The notes under the pieces were generated by a model, which was given only the letters and a program-made list of their open reading frames with translations, was not told the DNA's origin and ran no database searches. A stretch of DNA of 64,000 nt from Cryptomeria japonica (Eukaryota > Streptophyta > Pinopsida > Cupressales > Cupressaceae). The DNA is taken from positions 763,798,173 through 763,862,172 of the forward strand of contig NC_081408.1 of assembly GCF_030272615.1 (NCBI RefSeq), in the 5' to 3' direction. The translations under genes were made by a program, and so were the position numbers. Of the stretch, positions 21,780-34,861 are shown one piece after another (position 1 is the stretch's first letter; every line of letters begins with the position of its first letter).

Positions 21780-22159
21780 ATTATGTCAGAATACCCATAG
21801 AAAAATATGGAAAAGGATTTAACATTCTTCAGAAAATGGGATACACTGGAATAGGTCTTGTAGGAAAAAGAAAAGAAGGTATCTCAGAACCCATACAACC
21901 TCATACTCAGCAGGCTACAGACAAATTAGGCTTAGGGTATGGACAAGTTAATCCACAAGAAGAAACACCTACTAGGCAGCAAAAAGATGAACATGACAAA
22001 AGACAAGAGAAACTTGCAATCGAAAGAGAAGAAGCATCTACCAAACAACAAGAACAATCAAACATAAGATCACAAAAAGAGAGAGCTTCTAATCAACAAG
22101 AAAAACAAAATAAAGGCACTTCCCATGCAGAGTCAATTTCTAATCAAAACAAACAATAA
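21780..22159 (+). pseudogene. Element A G-patch segment
   Basis: About 21,815-21,940 reads ILQKMGYTGIGLVGKRKEG followed by ISEPI and LGLGYG, matching the G-patch pattern (hydrophobic, GY, GxGLG, then a second Gly-Leu-Gly). It is followed by a Gln/Glu-rich tail. Element B has QKMGYEGKGPIGK and SGLGY at 49,130-49,250. G-patch segments bind RNA and are known directly after the protease of betaretroviruses. The ORF start at 21,836 is inside the domain because of a frameshift. Confidence 0.65.
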
Positions 22160-23115
22160 GTTGGTATAAAGTAAGGAGAACTAATAGCAAGATTGACATA
22201 ACTAAATATCATCCCAGAAGAAGTTGAATATGACAGAAGAAAAGAGATAGCGAGGAAAACAAAAGAAACAAACCAAAAGTTATATGAACAAATCTGTAGA
22301 TTGCAAGCTGCTAGTGAGATAGATTCCACTGAATGGGAATGGGATTCCTATCATTCAGAACAATCAGCTGAAGAAACCTGCTATAAGGAAGATGTGGGTG
22401 TGATGTAGTTCATGCGTATGCTGGACAAATGTTAGGAACTAGATCACTTGAATTAGAATCACATTCGACTGACTTGGATTTAATCGAGAGCAATCGGGAA
22501 CTACATGTGAGAGGTCATTCTGATGAGAGTATCATCCTAGACATTGAAATACATATTGAAGACTTTAATGTTTCTATCATGACCCTTAATGCCTTTAAAA
22601 CATATCAACCCAAGGATCCCCTACCTTTAATATATCTTGAACTTATTGACTGGGATAATGAAGGAAATATTGAAATTGATACCTTTCCTAATGACCACAC
22701 TATAGCCTTATACCTCAATGCAATTGAGCCCACAACAACTTCCACCAGAGATTTCACCAATGCATCTTCCAGTCAAGTGGGTGCCAAATCTCCTAGTCAC
22801 AAAAGTAAAAATATTAGATCTAATGCTGAAAACCATTTATTGGCAACACTAGACCAAGGAAAAGTAAAAAGAAAGGACTCATCTAACAGTGAAAACCTCC
22901 TTGAGGCGTCGAAAGATGGGATATTTGACACCTTACCCAAATATTATCAAGAGAGATCATCTATACTGATTGAACCAACAGAGGCAGTCAACATTGGAAC
23001 AACAGATCAACCAAAGATTCTACATTCGATAATATCTCTATCAGAACAAGAAAAGAAGAAATATCTAGAATTTTTCAAGAGACAACAAATCAATTTCGCC
23101 TAGTCATATGCAAAC
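22160..23115 (+). pseudogene. Element A linker between G-patch and RT
   Basis: The piece 22429-23103 is open and acidic, without a catalytic motif. It includes LPKYYQERSSILIEP and LSEQEKKKYLEFFKRQQINFA, which stand where Tat elements have the segment leading into RT. Element B keeps the same block at about 50,380-50,560. Confidence 0.65.
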
Positions 23116-25083
23116 ATGCTAGTATTGGATCTAGATCATAGAATGCATCACCCAAATGTCGCCCCAGGAGCTAAACTAGTAAAACAAAAATTGAGAAAGA
23201 TGCATCCTCATATAGCTCTCCTTGTCAAAGCAGAACTAAAGAAATTATTGGACGTGGGACTCATCAAACCTGTAGCATATCCTCAATGGGTATCAAACAT
23301 AATTCCTATTTCTAAACCGGATAAAAGTATTAGAGTATGCACAAACTTTAGAGATCTCAATAATGCATGTCCAAAGGATGACTTTCCTTTGCCTAATATT
23401 GACATCATTGTGGATTTAACTGCTAGACATTCCATGTTTTCTCTAATGGACAGTTTCTCAGGATGTAATAAAATTAAAATAGCTCTGGAAGATCAAGAAA
23501 AGACAACTTTCACATGTCCATGGGGTACTTTTTGCTAGAATGTCACGCCATTTGGACTAAAGAACGCAAGTACTACATATCAGAGAGCCTTGACAATGAT
23601 ATTCCATGACATGATGCATACATTCATGGAAGACTATGTGGATGACATATTGGCAAAATCATACAATAGAGAAGAACATTTATAAATACTGGAAAAGATA
23701 TTTGACCAGTTAGAACAATACAAGCTAAGGCTCAATCCCAAGAAATGTTCCTTTGGTGTCACTTTAGGTAAGCTATTGGGATACATTGTTTTAGCTAGAG
23801 GTATAAAATTAGATTTGACTAAAGTTAAAGAAATCATGGAAATGACATCTCCCAAAAATATCAGTAAACTCAAGTCACTTCAAGGAAGACTGCAGTTAAT
23901 TAGAAGATTTGTTGCTCAGTTGGTAGATAAATGTCAACCATTTACACATCTATTGCACAAGAATGTTCATTTCAAATGGGAAAATTAATGTGAAGAAGCA
24001 TTCAACAAAATCAAGGAATATCTCATGCAACCACCATTCCTAATGTCACCAATTCAAGGAAAATCATTGTTACTATATGTATTAGCCACAAAAGTATCAT
24101 TAGGAGTTCTGCTCACACAACATGATAATGATGGAAAAGAACGAGCTATTTACTACATCATCAGAACATTAGTGGGATACAAGATCAACTATTCATCAAC
24201 AAAAAAAGCATGCTTAGCAGTAGTATTCACTTCTCAAAAGTTGTGACACTATCTACTCTCTCACTCCATCAAGCTGATTGCTAAAATAGATCCATTAAAG
24301 TATTTGCTTGGTAAGGCAACATTAATAGGAAGATTAGAAAAATGGATCATGATACTGAGCGAAATTGATATTGAATATGTGGACATAAAAGCTATCAAAG
24401 GACAAGTCATTGTAGACCAGCTAGCAAAGGCACCACTTCAAGATGATCATCCTTTAAATATTGAATTTCTAGCTGTTGATATCCTCATAGTCACCAAACA
24501 TACATGGTAGTTATACTTTGATGGTTCATATACCTAGCATGGATCAGAAGTAGACATTCTATTTATTACACTGCAAGGTCACACAATTCCAAAGGCATAT
24601 AAATTTAGTTTTCCATGCACCAACAATACAATAGAATATGAAGCTTTGGTCACAAGAATCAAGATGACCATAGAATGGAACATCACACAATTACATATTT
24701 TTGGAGACTCTCATCTCGTCATCAATCAAATTAATGATGATTACCAAATAAAGGATGACAAGCTAATGCCTTATAAAAATATGGTAGATGATTTGAAGAA
24801 GTATTTTGTAGAAATCACTTCTGAGCAGATTCCAAGAAATGAAAACAAAGCAGTAGATGCCATGGCAAAACTTGCTTCACTACTTCAGACACAAGAAAAT
24901 CAAGAGCATTACGAATTCCTGGTGGAAGAGTTGTTTTACCTTGCACATAACTGTCCCAAATTATATGGCCAAATTTATACATACCTGAAAGATAACACCC
25001 TCCCTCCTGACTCATTAGAAAATGAAAAGAGAAATTCCATCCGCCAATCTTCCCATTATACTCGTCACAAATACCCTTTTTAA
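23116..25083 (+). pseudogene. Element A reverse transcriptase, RNase H and second RNase H
   Basis: All in one frame, with stops at about 23,536, 23,682, 23,986, 24,244, 24,508 and 24,535. RT: RVCTNFRDLN, the YVDD box at 23,635-23,646, and GRLQLIRRF at the end of the thumb. First RNase H: LLLYVLATKVSLGVLL and SQKL.HYL. Second RNase H: LYFDGSYT at about 24,511, NTIEYEALV and IFGDSHLVINQI, with Asp, Glu and Asp in place. Two RNase H domains in a row mark the Tat/Ogre lineage. The product would copy the genomic RNA to DNA. Confidence 0.9.
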
Positions 25084-26219
25084 ATGAGGTCTGGACGGTA
25101 CTCTTTTAAGATGTCTCGAGCAAGAAGAATCTGAGAAGGCCTTAAATGAAGTCCATAATGATATTTGTGGCACTCATTCAAGTGGTCTTACCCTTTCAAA
25201 AAAACTCATACACTTGGGCTATTATTGGCCAACTACGAAACAAGATTCTTTTCAGGTAGCTAAAACATGGAAACAATGTTAGATCCATGGAAATTTAATT
25301 TATGCACCAGCACAAGAGCTTCATGCTTTGGAAACCTCTTGGCCTTTCTGCCAATGGGGTCTCGATCTAGTATGAAAGATAAATCCTCCTTCATCCAATG
25401 GTGACAAATTCATCCTTGTATCTACAAAATATTTTACAAAATGGATTGAAGCGGCACCTCTCACAAATATCACAGGGAAACAAATTTCTGCATTTATCTT
25501 GAACTACATCATATGTCGCTATGGTATACCCATGACCATTATCATTGATAATGGATGACCATTCAAGAACTAGGATGTACAAGTGCTTTGTGAGAAATTT
25601 CAGATCCAACATATATTCTCCACACCCTACCATCCACAAGGGAATGGACAAGCAGAAGCATCAAACAAAACAATTTTGAAAATCCTAAAAAAGACAGTGA
25701 ATGATGTTGGCAAATATTGGCATATTCAATTGAACCCTACTTTATGGGTCTACCATACCAGTATCCACACACCAATAGGTGCCACACCTTTCTCTCTTGT
25801 CTATGGATCATAAGCAATACTACCCATAGAAGTAGAGATACCTTCTCTACGAGTATCATTAAAAGGCCTTATCCCAGATGAAGAACAACAAGTATCTAGA
25901 CTACAAGAGTTAGAATTGATCCATGAACGAAGACAAAATGTCTTTGATCATTTAAATGTGTATCAACAAAGAATGTGCCAAATTTATAATCACAAGGTCA
26001 AACCAAGAACCTTTCAAGTTGGAGAACTAGTACTAAAAGAAAATCCACGAAACTAGTCAGATCAAGAAAAGAAAGGGAAGTTTGAACCAATCCGGTTGGG
26101 TCCATTTGTGGTCATAACAACATTTGGGTTAGGAGCCTATCAGCTATCAATGCCAGATGGGGATCAGCTTGAGGAACCCATCAATAGAAAGCATTTGAAA
26201 AAAATTATGTCTAAAAAGT
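25084..26219 (+). pseudogene. Element A integrase
   Basis: A frameshift after 25,083 changes frame. The zinc-binding head (His-His-Cys-Cys) is readable at about 25,145-25,290, with the last Cys followed by a stop TAG at 25,280-25,282. The catalytic core has WGLDLV (first Asp), IIIDNG (second Asp) and GNGQAEASNKT (Glu) between 25,360 and 25,680. The C-terminal region QVGELVL, LGPFVV and GAYQL runs to the stop at about 26,219. No chromodomain is seen. Confidence 0.88.
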
Positions 26220-26350
26220 AGAAAAATCCAAAAAAGTGAAAGTAGAAAAATCCAAAAAAGTGAAAAAGCAGAAAAATCCAAAAAAAGGTAAAAAAGCATA
26301 AAAATCCAAAAAAGCATAAAAATCCAAAAAAGTGAAAAAGCAGAAAATAC
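26215..26350 (+). repeat. A-rich 19-25 bp repeat after integrase
   Basis: AAAAATCCAAAAAAGTGAAA and variants repeat about six times. The minus strand gives a long accidental Phe/Leu-rich ORF that is not a gene. Element B has a weaker version at about 53,760-53,820. Confidence 0.8.
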
Positions 26351-26878
26351 AAAAATAATGAAAAATAAATAAAAAAAACAAATATGAGAAAAAGTGCAAT
26401 AAAACAGATGGTGAAAAACTGGCAAGAGGTGCTATCTATCAACTAGCTCTTCCATCTATTAGTTCATGCATCCTTCCGCTTGGATTCATTTCCAGCAACA
26501 TTGTTCATATCCATAATAAATCCTTGGTACATATGCAGGCTTCACAGGTGATTTCTTGCCATGGTTTGGGTCATTGTATTTATCATAATAAAATTTTGTT
26601 TCTAGACTGGGGGCAAAAATTTTCATCGTTTTGAGCTCAATCAAATAGGCAGAACAATAGTTAGGCAACACTTGTCAAGCAAAAACTAAGACACATCCAA
26701 CATTGAACACAAGATCAAATTATCAACCATCAACTATCAACTATCAGTCTAAACATGGTAAACACATATCAATGGATGATATCTTTTGACTAATGGTTTT
26801 GACACGTTAAAAAAAATGGTTCAACTTTTATATCTTGATTTTCGCTATCATGATTCCTAAGTGACTCAAGGATGTCTT
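26220..26878 (+). other. Post-integrase region of element A with an internal polypurine tract
   Basis: Non-coding. CTGGGGGCAAAAATTTT at about 26,607 is a polypurine-like tract; element B has GGTGGGGGGAAAATC at about 54,162. Neither abuts an LTR, so it may be an internal second-strand primer or only a conserved relic. Confidence 0.5.
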
Positions 26879-27958
26879 TGTTGGTATTTTGGATATGTTG
26901 ATATGGTTTTGTCATTGATGTCAACACTTGTCAACACTTATCAGCACTTGGAGATCTTTGGTTATGTTCACTGACATGATCAAGTGACTTATGCACAGTC
27001 ATTGGTATTTGGTTCACCGATAGGTTATATTGTTCATCGGCTCTTGGAATGACTTGGAGATTATTTGGTTATGTCAAAGAAATTGTTTGGACACTTGGTT
27101 TTGGTGATTTGATTATTGATCCAATCGGGTTTGCATATTTGCTGTTACTGACAAATAGGTTCAGGATATGCACTGGCAACCTTATCTATTCCAGATCAGC
27201 ACGACACGTCATGAAGATGATTTATTATTATTGTAAATGCATTGAGCTGATATCATGCATCACATATTGATTCATTTGTAATTGATTTTATTGTAATGTC
27301 TTTTAGTGAGCTGACCTACATTTGGTCTTAGGTTATGGTATAAATGTAAGATCTCATTTATGAGATTATGCGGAAGAGTGTGAAAAAGGATTGTAATAAG
27401 GTATATGCGAATATAATCAGAGCTATACAAGATTGAAGGAAGGTTTGAAGAAGGAAAGTCAGAGCTTAACTGATACTGAAAACATCATTCAAGATTGAAG
27501 GAAGGTTTGAAGAAGGCAAATCAGAGCTTAACCGGTACTGAATCTAGCATATGAAGATGCTATTTTGTGTAGTACATTATCATTGGATTTAATCATCCAA
27601 TTGTAGTCAATGTGACTCCCATTTTGTGATTGAGCAATGAGCTCTAGGCAGTTGGCCTTTCTGCATGTGCAGACTCCATATTGTACACACATACTATCTA
27701 CAATAATATCATCTGATTGTGGGTAAGGTTTTCCACCATGGTTTTTCCCCTTACAGGGTTTCCACATACAAATAACTGTGTTGTGTGTTGTTTATGTTAT
27801 TTGTCTTTTTGTTTCATGCATTAAACTTTACCGGTACTGCAATTAACTATTAAACTATCTACCGGCATTAAGCATTAAGTTTGGTTAAGTTAAGTTTGGT
27901 TTGTATTTACTAGACAACTGATTCACCCCCCCCTCTCTATTGCCTCTGGGACCTAACA
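26879..27958 (+). repeat. 5' LTR of copia 1
   Basis: It starts TGTTGGTATTTTGG and ends GACCTAACA. It is about 60 bp longer than the 3' LTR because AAGATTGAAGGAAGGTTTGA and its following sequence are duplicated near 27,430-27,540. Confidence 0.95.
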
Positions 27959-27960
27959 AT

Positions 27961-27972
27961 TGGTATCAGAGC
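27961..27972 (+). other. Primer binding site of copia 1
   Basis: TGGTATCAGAGC, the standard complement of the plant initiator methionine tRNA 3' end, two bases after the LTR. Confidence 0.95.
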
Positions 27973-28015
27973 CTAGTCCTCTTTTTGTAGAAGTCTAACA
28001 GCTTGAGGAGATCCA

Positions 28016-31000
28016 ATGTCTTCTAACTATTTCAGGAAGGACAGTCCGAAGCATGATGGAACCAACTATGGCATATGGAAAATTAGGATGGAGACACCTC
28101 TGAATTGCATTGGAAAGGACATATGGGATGTTACAAAGAATGGTTATACTATTCCTACTCAAGGTCAACCTAATCCACCAACCTTGGCTAAAGATGGGGA
28201 AAATGATTGCAAAGCAAGAGAAGCACTTTTGAGCACATTGTCAAATCAACAAATCATGAGATTATCAGATAGATCTACTGCTAAAGCTATTTGGGAGAAA
28301 TTGGAAACACTGGATGAAGGTGATACCATAGTCAAAATTGCAAAACTAGAATGCTTCCAGGTCAGGTATGAAAATATGAAAATGGAAGAAGATGAAAGAA
28401 TTTCCGCTTTTATGGAAAGAGTAAATGAAATTCTTTTGGGTATACAATGTTGTGGAGGAACCTTGAGTGAAGATGAAATTGTCTCTAAAGTTTTAAGAGC
28501 TTTTCCATCAACATATAAAATGAAAGTAAGCGCTATTAATGAATTGAGAACAATGCCTAATGCATCAGTATCTAGAGACACTTTGGTTGGCAAAATTTCA
28601 ACTTTTGGACTTGAGGAATTTGGTCATGTTGCTACTATTAAGACAAATTTAGCTTTCAAAGCATCATCATCATCTGTAGCATCATCATCATCATCATCTA
28701 AAAAATCTGATTGGAAAGCCTCTTATGCAAGAGAACTTGAAGAAATTAGAAAGGAGAATGAAGAACTAGAAGAGCTTGAAGCACTATTTGCAAGTAAAAT
28801 GCCTAAAGGTCTAGTTGGATATAAGTATGAAGGTAAAGCACCATTTAAATGTTTTAACTAGAATAAGATTGGTCATATGGCTTCTAGGTGTCCTGATAGA
28901 AATGCAAGATTAAAAGAAGAAGCTAAAAGAACATACAAGCCTAACCCTGAATATCAAAGGTACAGATTTAAGAAGAATAGAGACAAATCATGTTACTATG
29001 TTGATGAAGGAGTCACTGATGATTCTGATGAGGAACTGACAGACAATGGATGGGCTTTTTTTGCTATAATAGAAGATCAACCAACACCTACTATTCAACC
29101 AGTAGAACAAGCCTTGGCAACTAAAATTGAAGATAAAGATGAATGGATTATCGATTCCGGATGTTCACATCATATGATTGGTGATAAGAGTAAATTATTA
29201 ACCTTTCAGGAATACAATGGAGGTCTAGTAAGATTTGGAGATGACAAAGCTTGTTTGATAAGAGGAAAAGGCACTATATCTTTTGATGGTAAGCATAATA
29301 CTGATAATGTTTATTTTGTTGAAGGTTTGAAGCACAATCTTTTGAGTGTTGGTCAATTAGTTGAAAAGGGATTTCAATTACAATTCAAGAATGGTAAATG
29401 CAAAATCATGAACAAAACTAGTTTAGAATTGCAACCGGTAATCAGAATAGACGTAATATCTTTCATTTGAATAACAATGAGAAGACATACTTGATTGCAC
29501 ATATTGATGAAAGTTGGTTATGGGATAAGAGACCGTGTCATGTAAATTTTGATTGCATTGTGAAGATCAATACAACTAAGGTTGTAAGAGATTTGCCTAA
29601 GATTGTTAAACCTCACAATCCGGTATGTAAGGAATGTCAATTTGGAAAGCAAGTTAGAACATCTTTTAAGAGTATACCAGAAAAATCCAATAATGTTCTT
29701 GATTTAATTCACGCTAATTTATGTGGTCTAACAAAAACTAGAAGTTTACAAGGAGATAGATATTTTATGCTAATCATTGATGATTATTCTAGAATGTGTT
29801 GGGTTACCTTTCTTAGGGAGAAATCAGAAGCTTTTGGGAAATTCAAACTATTCAAGGTCATGGTAGAGAATGAAACCGGTAAGAAAATCAAATGCTTGAG
29901 ATCAAATTAAGGAGGTGAATTCACATCTAAGGAATTTAATACATTCTATGAAGTGAATGGAATTAAAAGACAGTTATCAGCACCTCGGGCACCCCAGTAG
30001 AATGGAGTTGTTTAAAGGAAGAACATAACTATTTTGGATGCAACTAGATGAATGATATCAGAAGCAAATCTACCTAATGTGTATTGGAGAGAAGTAGTCA
30101 ATACAAATGTTTATACATTCAATAGAGTTCACATCAAATGTGAAACCAATAAGACCCCTCATGAACTATGGTTTGGTAATACTCCTACTCTTAAATATTT
30201 CAGAATATTTGGAAGTAAATGCTATATTAGAAGAGATGAGTATATTGGAAAATTTGATCCTAGAAGTGATGAAGGAATATTTCTTGGTTATTCATCTAAG
30301 AGCAAGGCATATAGATATTTTAATAAAAGATTGCAGAAAATCATTGAAAGTGAAAATGTGAAGATTAATGAATAGTTTAGAAGGTCTATAGACTCTGAAC
30401 CGACAGTTGAGATAATCACAAATGAACCTACTATAAGCAAACCAGTATAGAATGTTGATCCAGTCACACCGGCATCATCTAAAAATTCCATGGTGACTGA
30501 AGAGCAGCAGCAAGTGAAAACACCTCGGTATGTAAGTTTGAATCACTCTGAAAATCAGATAATTGGGAACAAATATCAAGGAGTTATGACTAGAGGAAGA
30601 CTGGAAAATGAAGAGGTATGTCTTATTTCTCAAATTGAACTAGCATCTATTAATGAGGCATGTGAAGATAAATACTGGATTAAGGCTATGGAAGATGAAT
30701 TGGAACAAATTGAAAAGAATAACACACAGACATTAGTTCCCCGGCCTAAAGACAAAAATGTAATTGGAACTAAATGGGTATTCAGAAATAAACTTAATGA
30801 AGATGGTAAGGTAATCAGAAATAAAGCAAGATTAGTGTGTAAGGGATATTCATAGAAAGAAATTGACTATAATGAAACCTTTGCACTGGTAGCTAGAATT
30901 GAGGCAATCATATTATTCTTAGCTTTTGCAGCACACAAGAACTATAAAGTATATCAAATGGATATTAAATGTGCATTTCTGAATGGTGATCTAGAAGAGG

Positions 31001-32178
31001 AAGTTTACATTGAACAACCTAATGGATTTTCTTTGATAGATGACAAAGATATGGTTTGTAGGTTAAGGAAAGCTTTATATGGATTGAAGCAAGCTCCTAG
31101 AGCTTGGTATGCTAGATTGGACAAATATCTTTTGAAGATTGGTTTTACTAAAGGTAATGCTGACAACAATCTATATTACAAAGTAACTAATGATGACATC
31201 TTGGTTATTAAAGTTTTTGTTGATGATATAATCTTTGGAGGAGAAGATGGATTGTGTAAAGACTTTTCTAATAAGATGTAGGAAGAATTTGAAATTTCTA
31301 TGATTAGGGAGATACAATTCTTTTTAGGATTGTAGATCTCACAGATTGATAAAGGTATATTCATAAATCAATCAAAGTACTTGAAGGAATTACTAAAGAA
31401 ATTTGGAATGGAAAACTCTAAACTGGTTAGCACACCTATGACTACAACTGATAAGCTATCTTTGAAGGATGAATCAACACATGTTAATCTGACTAGGTAC
31501 AAGTCTATGATAGGAGGTTTACTGTATTTGACACAAACATGACATGATATTATGAATGCAGTATGTATTGTTTCAAGATTTCAAAGTAATCCTAAAAAAA
31601 ATCATGAAAAGAAAATCATGAATTAGCAGTGAAAAGGATTTTTCGGTATCTACAAGGAACTACAAATCTTGGTTTATGGTATCCTAGAGATAAATTTTTT
31701 TATTTATGTGCATACACAGATGCAAATTGGGCAGGAGATGTAGATGATAGAAAAAACACCACCGGCGGAGGATTTTTTCTGTGCAGCAGATTAATCTCTT
31801 GGTTGAGCAAGAAACAGAGTTGTACATCTTTATCAACAACAGAATCAAAATATGTTGCAACAACAACTAATTATACACAAGTATTATGGATCAAACAAAT
31901 GTTGAAGGACATAAAGGTAAAATGAACCTATAATCATTTACTGTGATAATATGGCAGCAATTGATATATCAAAGAATCTGATATTTCACTCTAAAACTAA
32001 ACATGTTTCTATCAAATTCAACTTTCTAAAAGAGAATGTTGAAGCAAAATAAGTGAAATTGGTTTATGTGAATACTAAAGAGCAGATTGCAGATATCTTT
32101 ACTAAGCCTTTGCCTAAGGAAACTTTTGAATATCTAAGAGAGCAGCTTGGAGTTATACCCTCACCGGTAGAAACTTAG
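28016..32178 (+). pseudogene. Copia 1 gag-pol
   Basis: ATG at 28016, stop at 32,176-32,178. Gag (28016-28861) has DGTNYGIWKIRM and the FERVNEI-like region; its zinc knuckle is broken by TAG at 28,859, where copia 2 has Cys. Protease: WIIDSGCSHHM at about 29,145. Integrase: CKECQFGKQ, IIDDYSRMCWVTF, then a stop and a stop-rich second half (29,908, 29,998). [44 protein letters not shown] at about 31,215. RNase H: YTDANWAGD and the tail QIADIFTKPLP. Frameshifts lie near 29,428, between 31,281 and 31,629 (a small duplication of AATCATGAAAAGAA) and near 31,925. Confidence 0.9.
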
Positions 32179-32551
32179 ACAGTTGATGATTGTCATCAAC
32201 CGACATAATTAACAGAGAAATTTTTTTTTTCCGGCTTTGATGAAGAGAGCTACTTCTCAGGGGGAGTAGTTGGATAAATTGATAAGTTGGTTTTTTGTGA
32301 TAAGTTCTTTGAACTGATTGAATTTGGTTTTGTGTTGCTTTGGTATTTGATGTCAAAGGGGGAGAGATATCTATGGAAAAACAATTCATTTTTTGGAGAG
32401 AGATTATTCCTTGGGGGAGAGATATTATGTATTTTGATTTTTGGTTAATGATCTCTTTGGGAGATTGTTGGTTTTTGGTTTTTGGCATTTCTATTTTGAC
32501 ACTTTGATGGTTTTTCCATCTTGTGTTGCCATCAATGCCAAAGGAGGAGAT
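32179..32551 (+). other. 3' untranslated region of copia 1 with repeated polypurine tracts
   Basis: Polypurine runs stand at about 32,259 (CAGGGGGAGTAG), 32,344 (CAAAGGGGGAGAG), 32,404 (TGGGGGAGAGA) and finally AAAGGAGGAGAT at 32,540-32,551, which abuts the LTR. GTTGCCATCAATG at 32,525-32,537 can pair with CATTGATGTCAAC inside the LTR. Confidence 0.75.
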
Positions 32552-33568
32552 TGTTGGTATTTTGGATATGTTGACATGGTTTTGTCATTGATGTCAACAC
32601 TTGTCAACACTTATCAGCACTTGGAGATCTTTGGTTATGTTCATTAGCATGATCAAGTGACTTATGCATAGTCACTGGTATCTGGTTCACCGATAGGTTA
32701 TATTGTTCATCGGCTCTTCAAATGACTTGGAGATTATTTAGTTATGTTGAAGACATCGTTTGGACACTTGGTTTTGGTGATTTGATTATTGATCTAATTG
32801 GGTTTGCATATTTACTGTTATCGGCAAATAGGTCCAGGATATGCACCAACAAACTTATCTATTCCAGATCAGCACGACACATCATGAAGATGATTTATTA
32901 TTATTGTAAATGCATTGAGCCGACATCATGCATCACATATTGATTCATTTGTAATTGATTTTATTCTAATATCTTTTAGTGAGCCGACCTACATTTGGTC
33001 TTAGGTTATGGTATAAATGTAAGATCTCATTTATGAGATTATGTGGAAGAGTGTGAAAAAGGATTGTAATAAGGTATATGCGAATATAATCAGAGCTATA
33101 CACACATACATCATTCAAGATTGAAGGAAGGTTTGAAGAAGGAAAATCAGAGCTTAACTGGTACTGAATCCATCATATGAAGATGTTATTTTGTGCAGTA
33201 CATTATCATTGGATTTAATAATCCAATTGTAGTCAGTGTGACTCCCATTTTGTGATTGAGCAGTGAGCTCTAGGAAGTTGGCCTTTTTGCATGTGGAGAC
33301 TCCATATTGTACACACATACTATCTATAGTAGTATCATCTGATTGTGGGTAAGGTTTCCCACCATGGTTTTTCCCCTTACAGGGTTTCCACATACAAATA
33401 ATTGTGTTATGTGTTGTGTATGTTATTTGTCTTTCTGTTTCATGCATTAAACTTTACCGGTACTGCAATTAACTATTAATCTATTACTGACATTAAGCAT
33501 TAAGTTTGGTTTGTATTTACTGGACAACTGATTCACCCCCCCCTCTAAGTTGCCTCCAGGACCTAACA
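32552..33568 (+). repeat. 3' LTR of copia 1
   Basis: Same start and end as the 5' LTR, lacking the internal 60-bp duplication. Confidence 0.95.
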
Positions 33569-33573
33569 GTCTT

Positions 33574-34635
33574 TGACTAGAGGAACAAGGAAGGAACATG
33601 ATATTTTCTTGTCTATTGTCTGTAAATTAATCATTAATATGTGCAAATTTGTCTCAGGACAAGATCATCAAAATATCATTGAGGACATTTCGGATTTGCA
33701 TATAGAAATGGGTAATACTACATGTTTTATGCAAGCAACACTCAGGTAATCTTGGTTTAATTATATCTCTATGCTTGTGCTAACTTGCAATATCAAAACC
33801 TAGGAAAGTAGTGCTTAGGTCATCATGGTTCAATTATACCATCGATGTTTGCACTCACTTCCCACATTTTAAAGACCCAATGATGACAAACAACAATGAC
33901 CACATGACCGGTCCGATCACAACATTTCATTTCATTTTGCATTTACATTTTAAAAGTAGATTACATTTCATTTCTGCATGGGATCACAAGAGCTCATCAT
34001 TTCCAAGGATAAGGGCTTCAACATGGTGTTATCTCTCTTATTAAGTGATTGAGTACATTGGACATTAAGAAAAATATTCAATTCATCCATCTTGCATGAT
34101 ACGTTAGTTCATTTCATCACATATAAGCATTTGCGTAATAAGAAATCATTCATATAAATAATCCAATCTTTCATTCATGTACTTAGATCATTGCATTGCA
34201 TCCATCTCATATACATTATGCAAAGTAGCATCATCATTGAATCGCATTGCATCCATCTCATATTAACATGCATAGAAAAATCATAAAAACATCATAAAAA
34301 TAGAAAGCATTGCATTGCACGTGCATCACATAGTACATATAGCATCATCTTGCATTGTCATATAGAAAGCATACATCCATCATCTAGAATCCATAACCAC
34401 GTAGAAAATAAAGCATACATCATGAAAGTAACTGCACAACATAATCATATAACAAATAGAATGCATCCATAATCTCATAGATCATGTAGAGCGAATAGGA
34501 TCGACTGCATACCATATCATCAAAAAGATCAATGTCCAAGGTACAATGATATCACAAAAATATATGAGATACATCACAAATATATATCGTAGGAATCATC
34601 AATATCTCATCACAAAAGGCATGTACATGAATGGA
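33574..34635 (+). other. Non-coding 3' region of element A, CAT-rich
   Basis: No gene. Many CATCAT, ATCATATAG and GCATTGCAT tracts; element B has the same kind of sequence at 61,700-62,380. It separates the copia insertion from the end of the antisense gene. Confidence 0.6.
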
Positions 34636-34861
34636 TCAATGTCCCATATCAATGTGACCACTAGGACGCGAAGCGAAAATTTGTCATGATGCGGTAGGTC
34701 TAGTAACACCGACTGATACCCTTGTACTTGGGTCCCCACCTAAGGGATCTCTCTAAAGTGGCCCTGTCACTCTTCGACTCTCAGACTGGCTTTGTCCCAA
34801 TCTCCTGCTTAGCTGTGAAAAGCCTTGAGCCCTCTGATTAGTAGGAGCAATAGTATAGTAT

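Larger units (their letters stand above)
26879..33568 (+). mobile_element. Full-length Ty1/copia element 1, TSD GTCTT
   Basis: LTRs at 26,879-27,958 and 32,552-33,568, primer site for tRNA-iMet, gag-pol, polypurine tract, and TSD GTCTT at 26,874-26,878 and 33,569-33,573. Order gag, protease, integrase, RT, RNase H identifies Ty1/copia. It interrupts element A between integrase and the antisense gene. The coding region has many stops and at least three frameshifts, so this copy is dead. Confidence 0.95.

Noticed and set aside
26147-26442. Minus-strand ORFs rich in Phe and Leu that look like membrane proteins
   Set aside because: They are the antisense reading of the A-rich AAAAATCC/AAAAAGTG repeat after integrase; no homologue in element B.
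27961-27972. tRNA-like sequences next to LTRs
   Set aside because: These are only the short primer sites complementary to a tRNA end, not tRNA genes.
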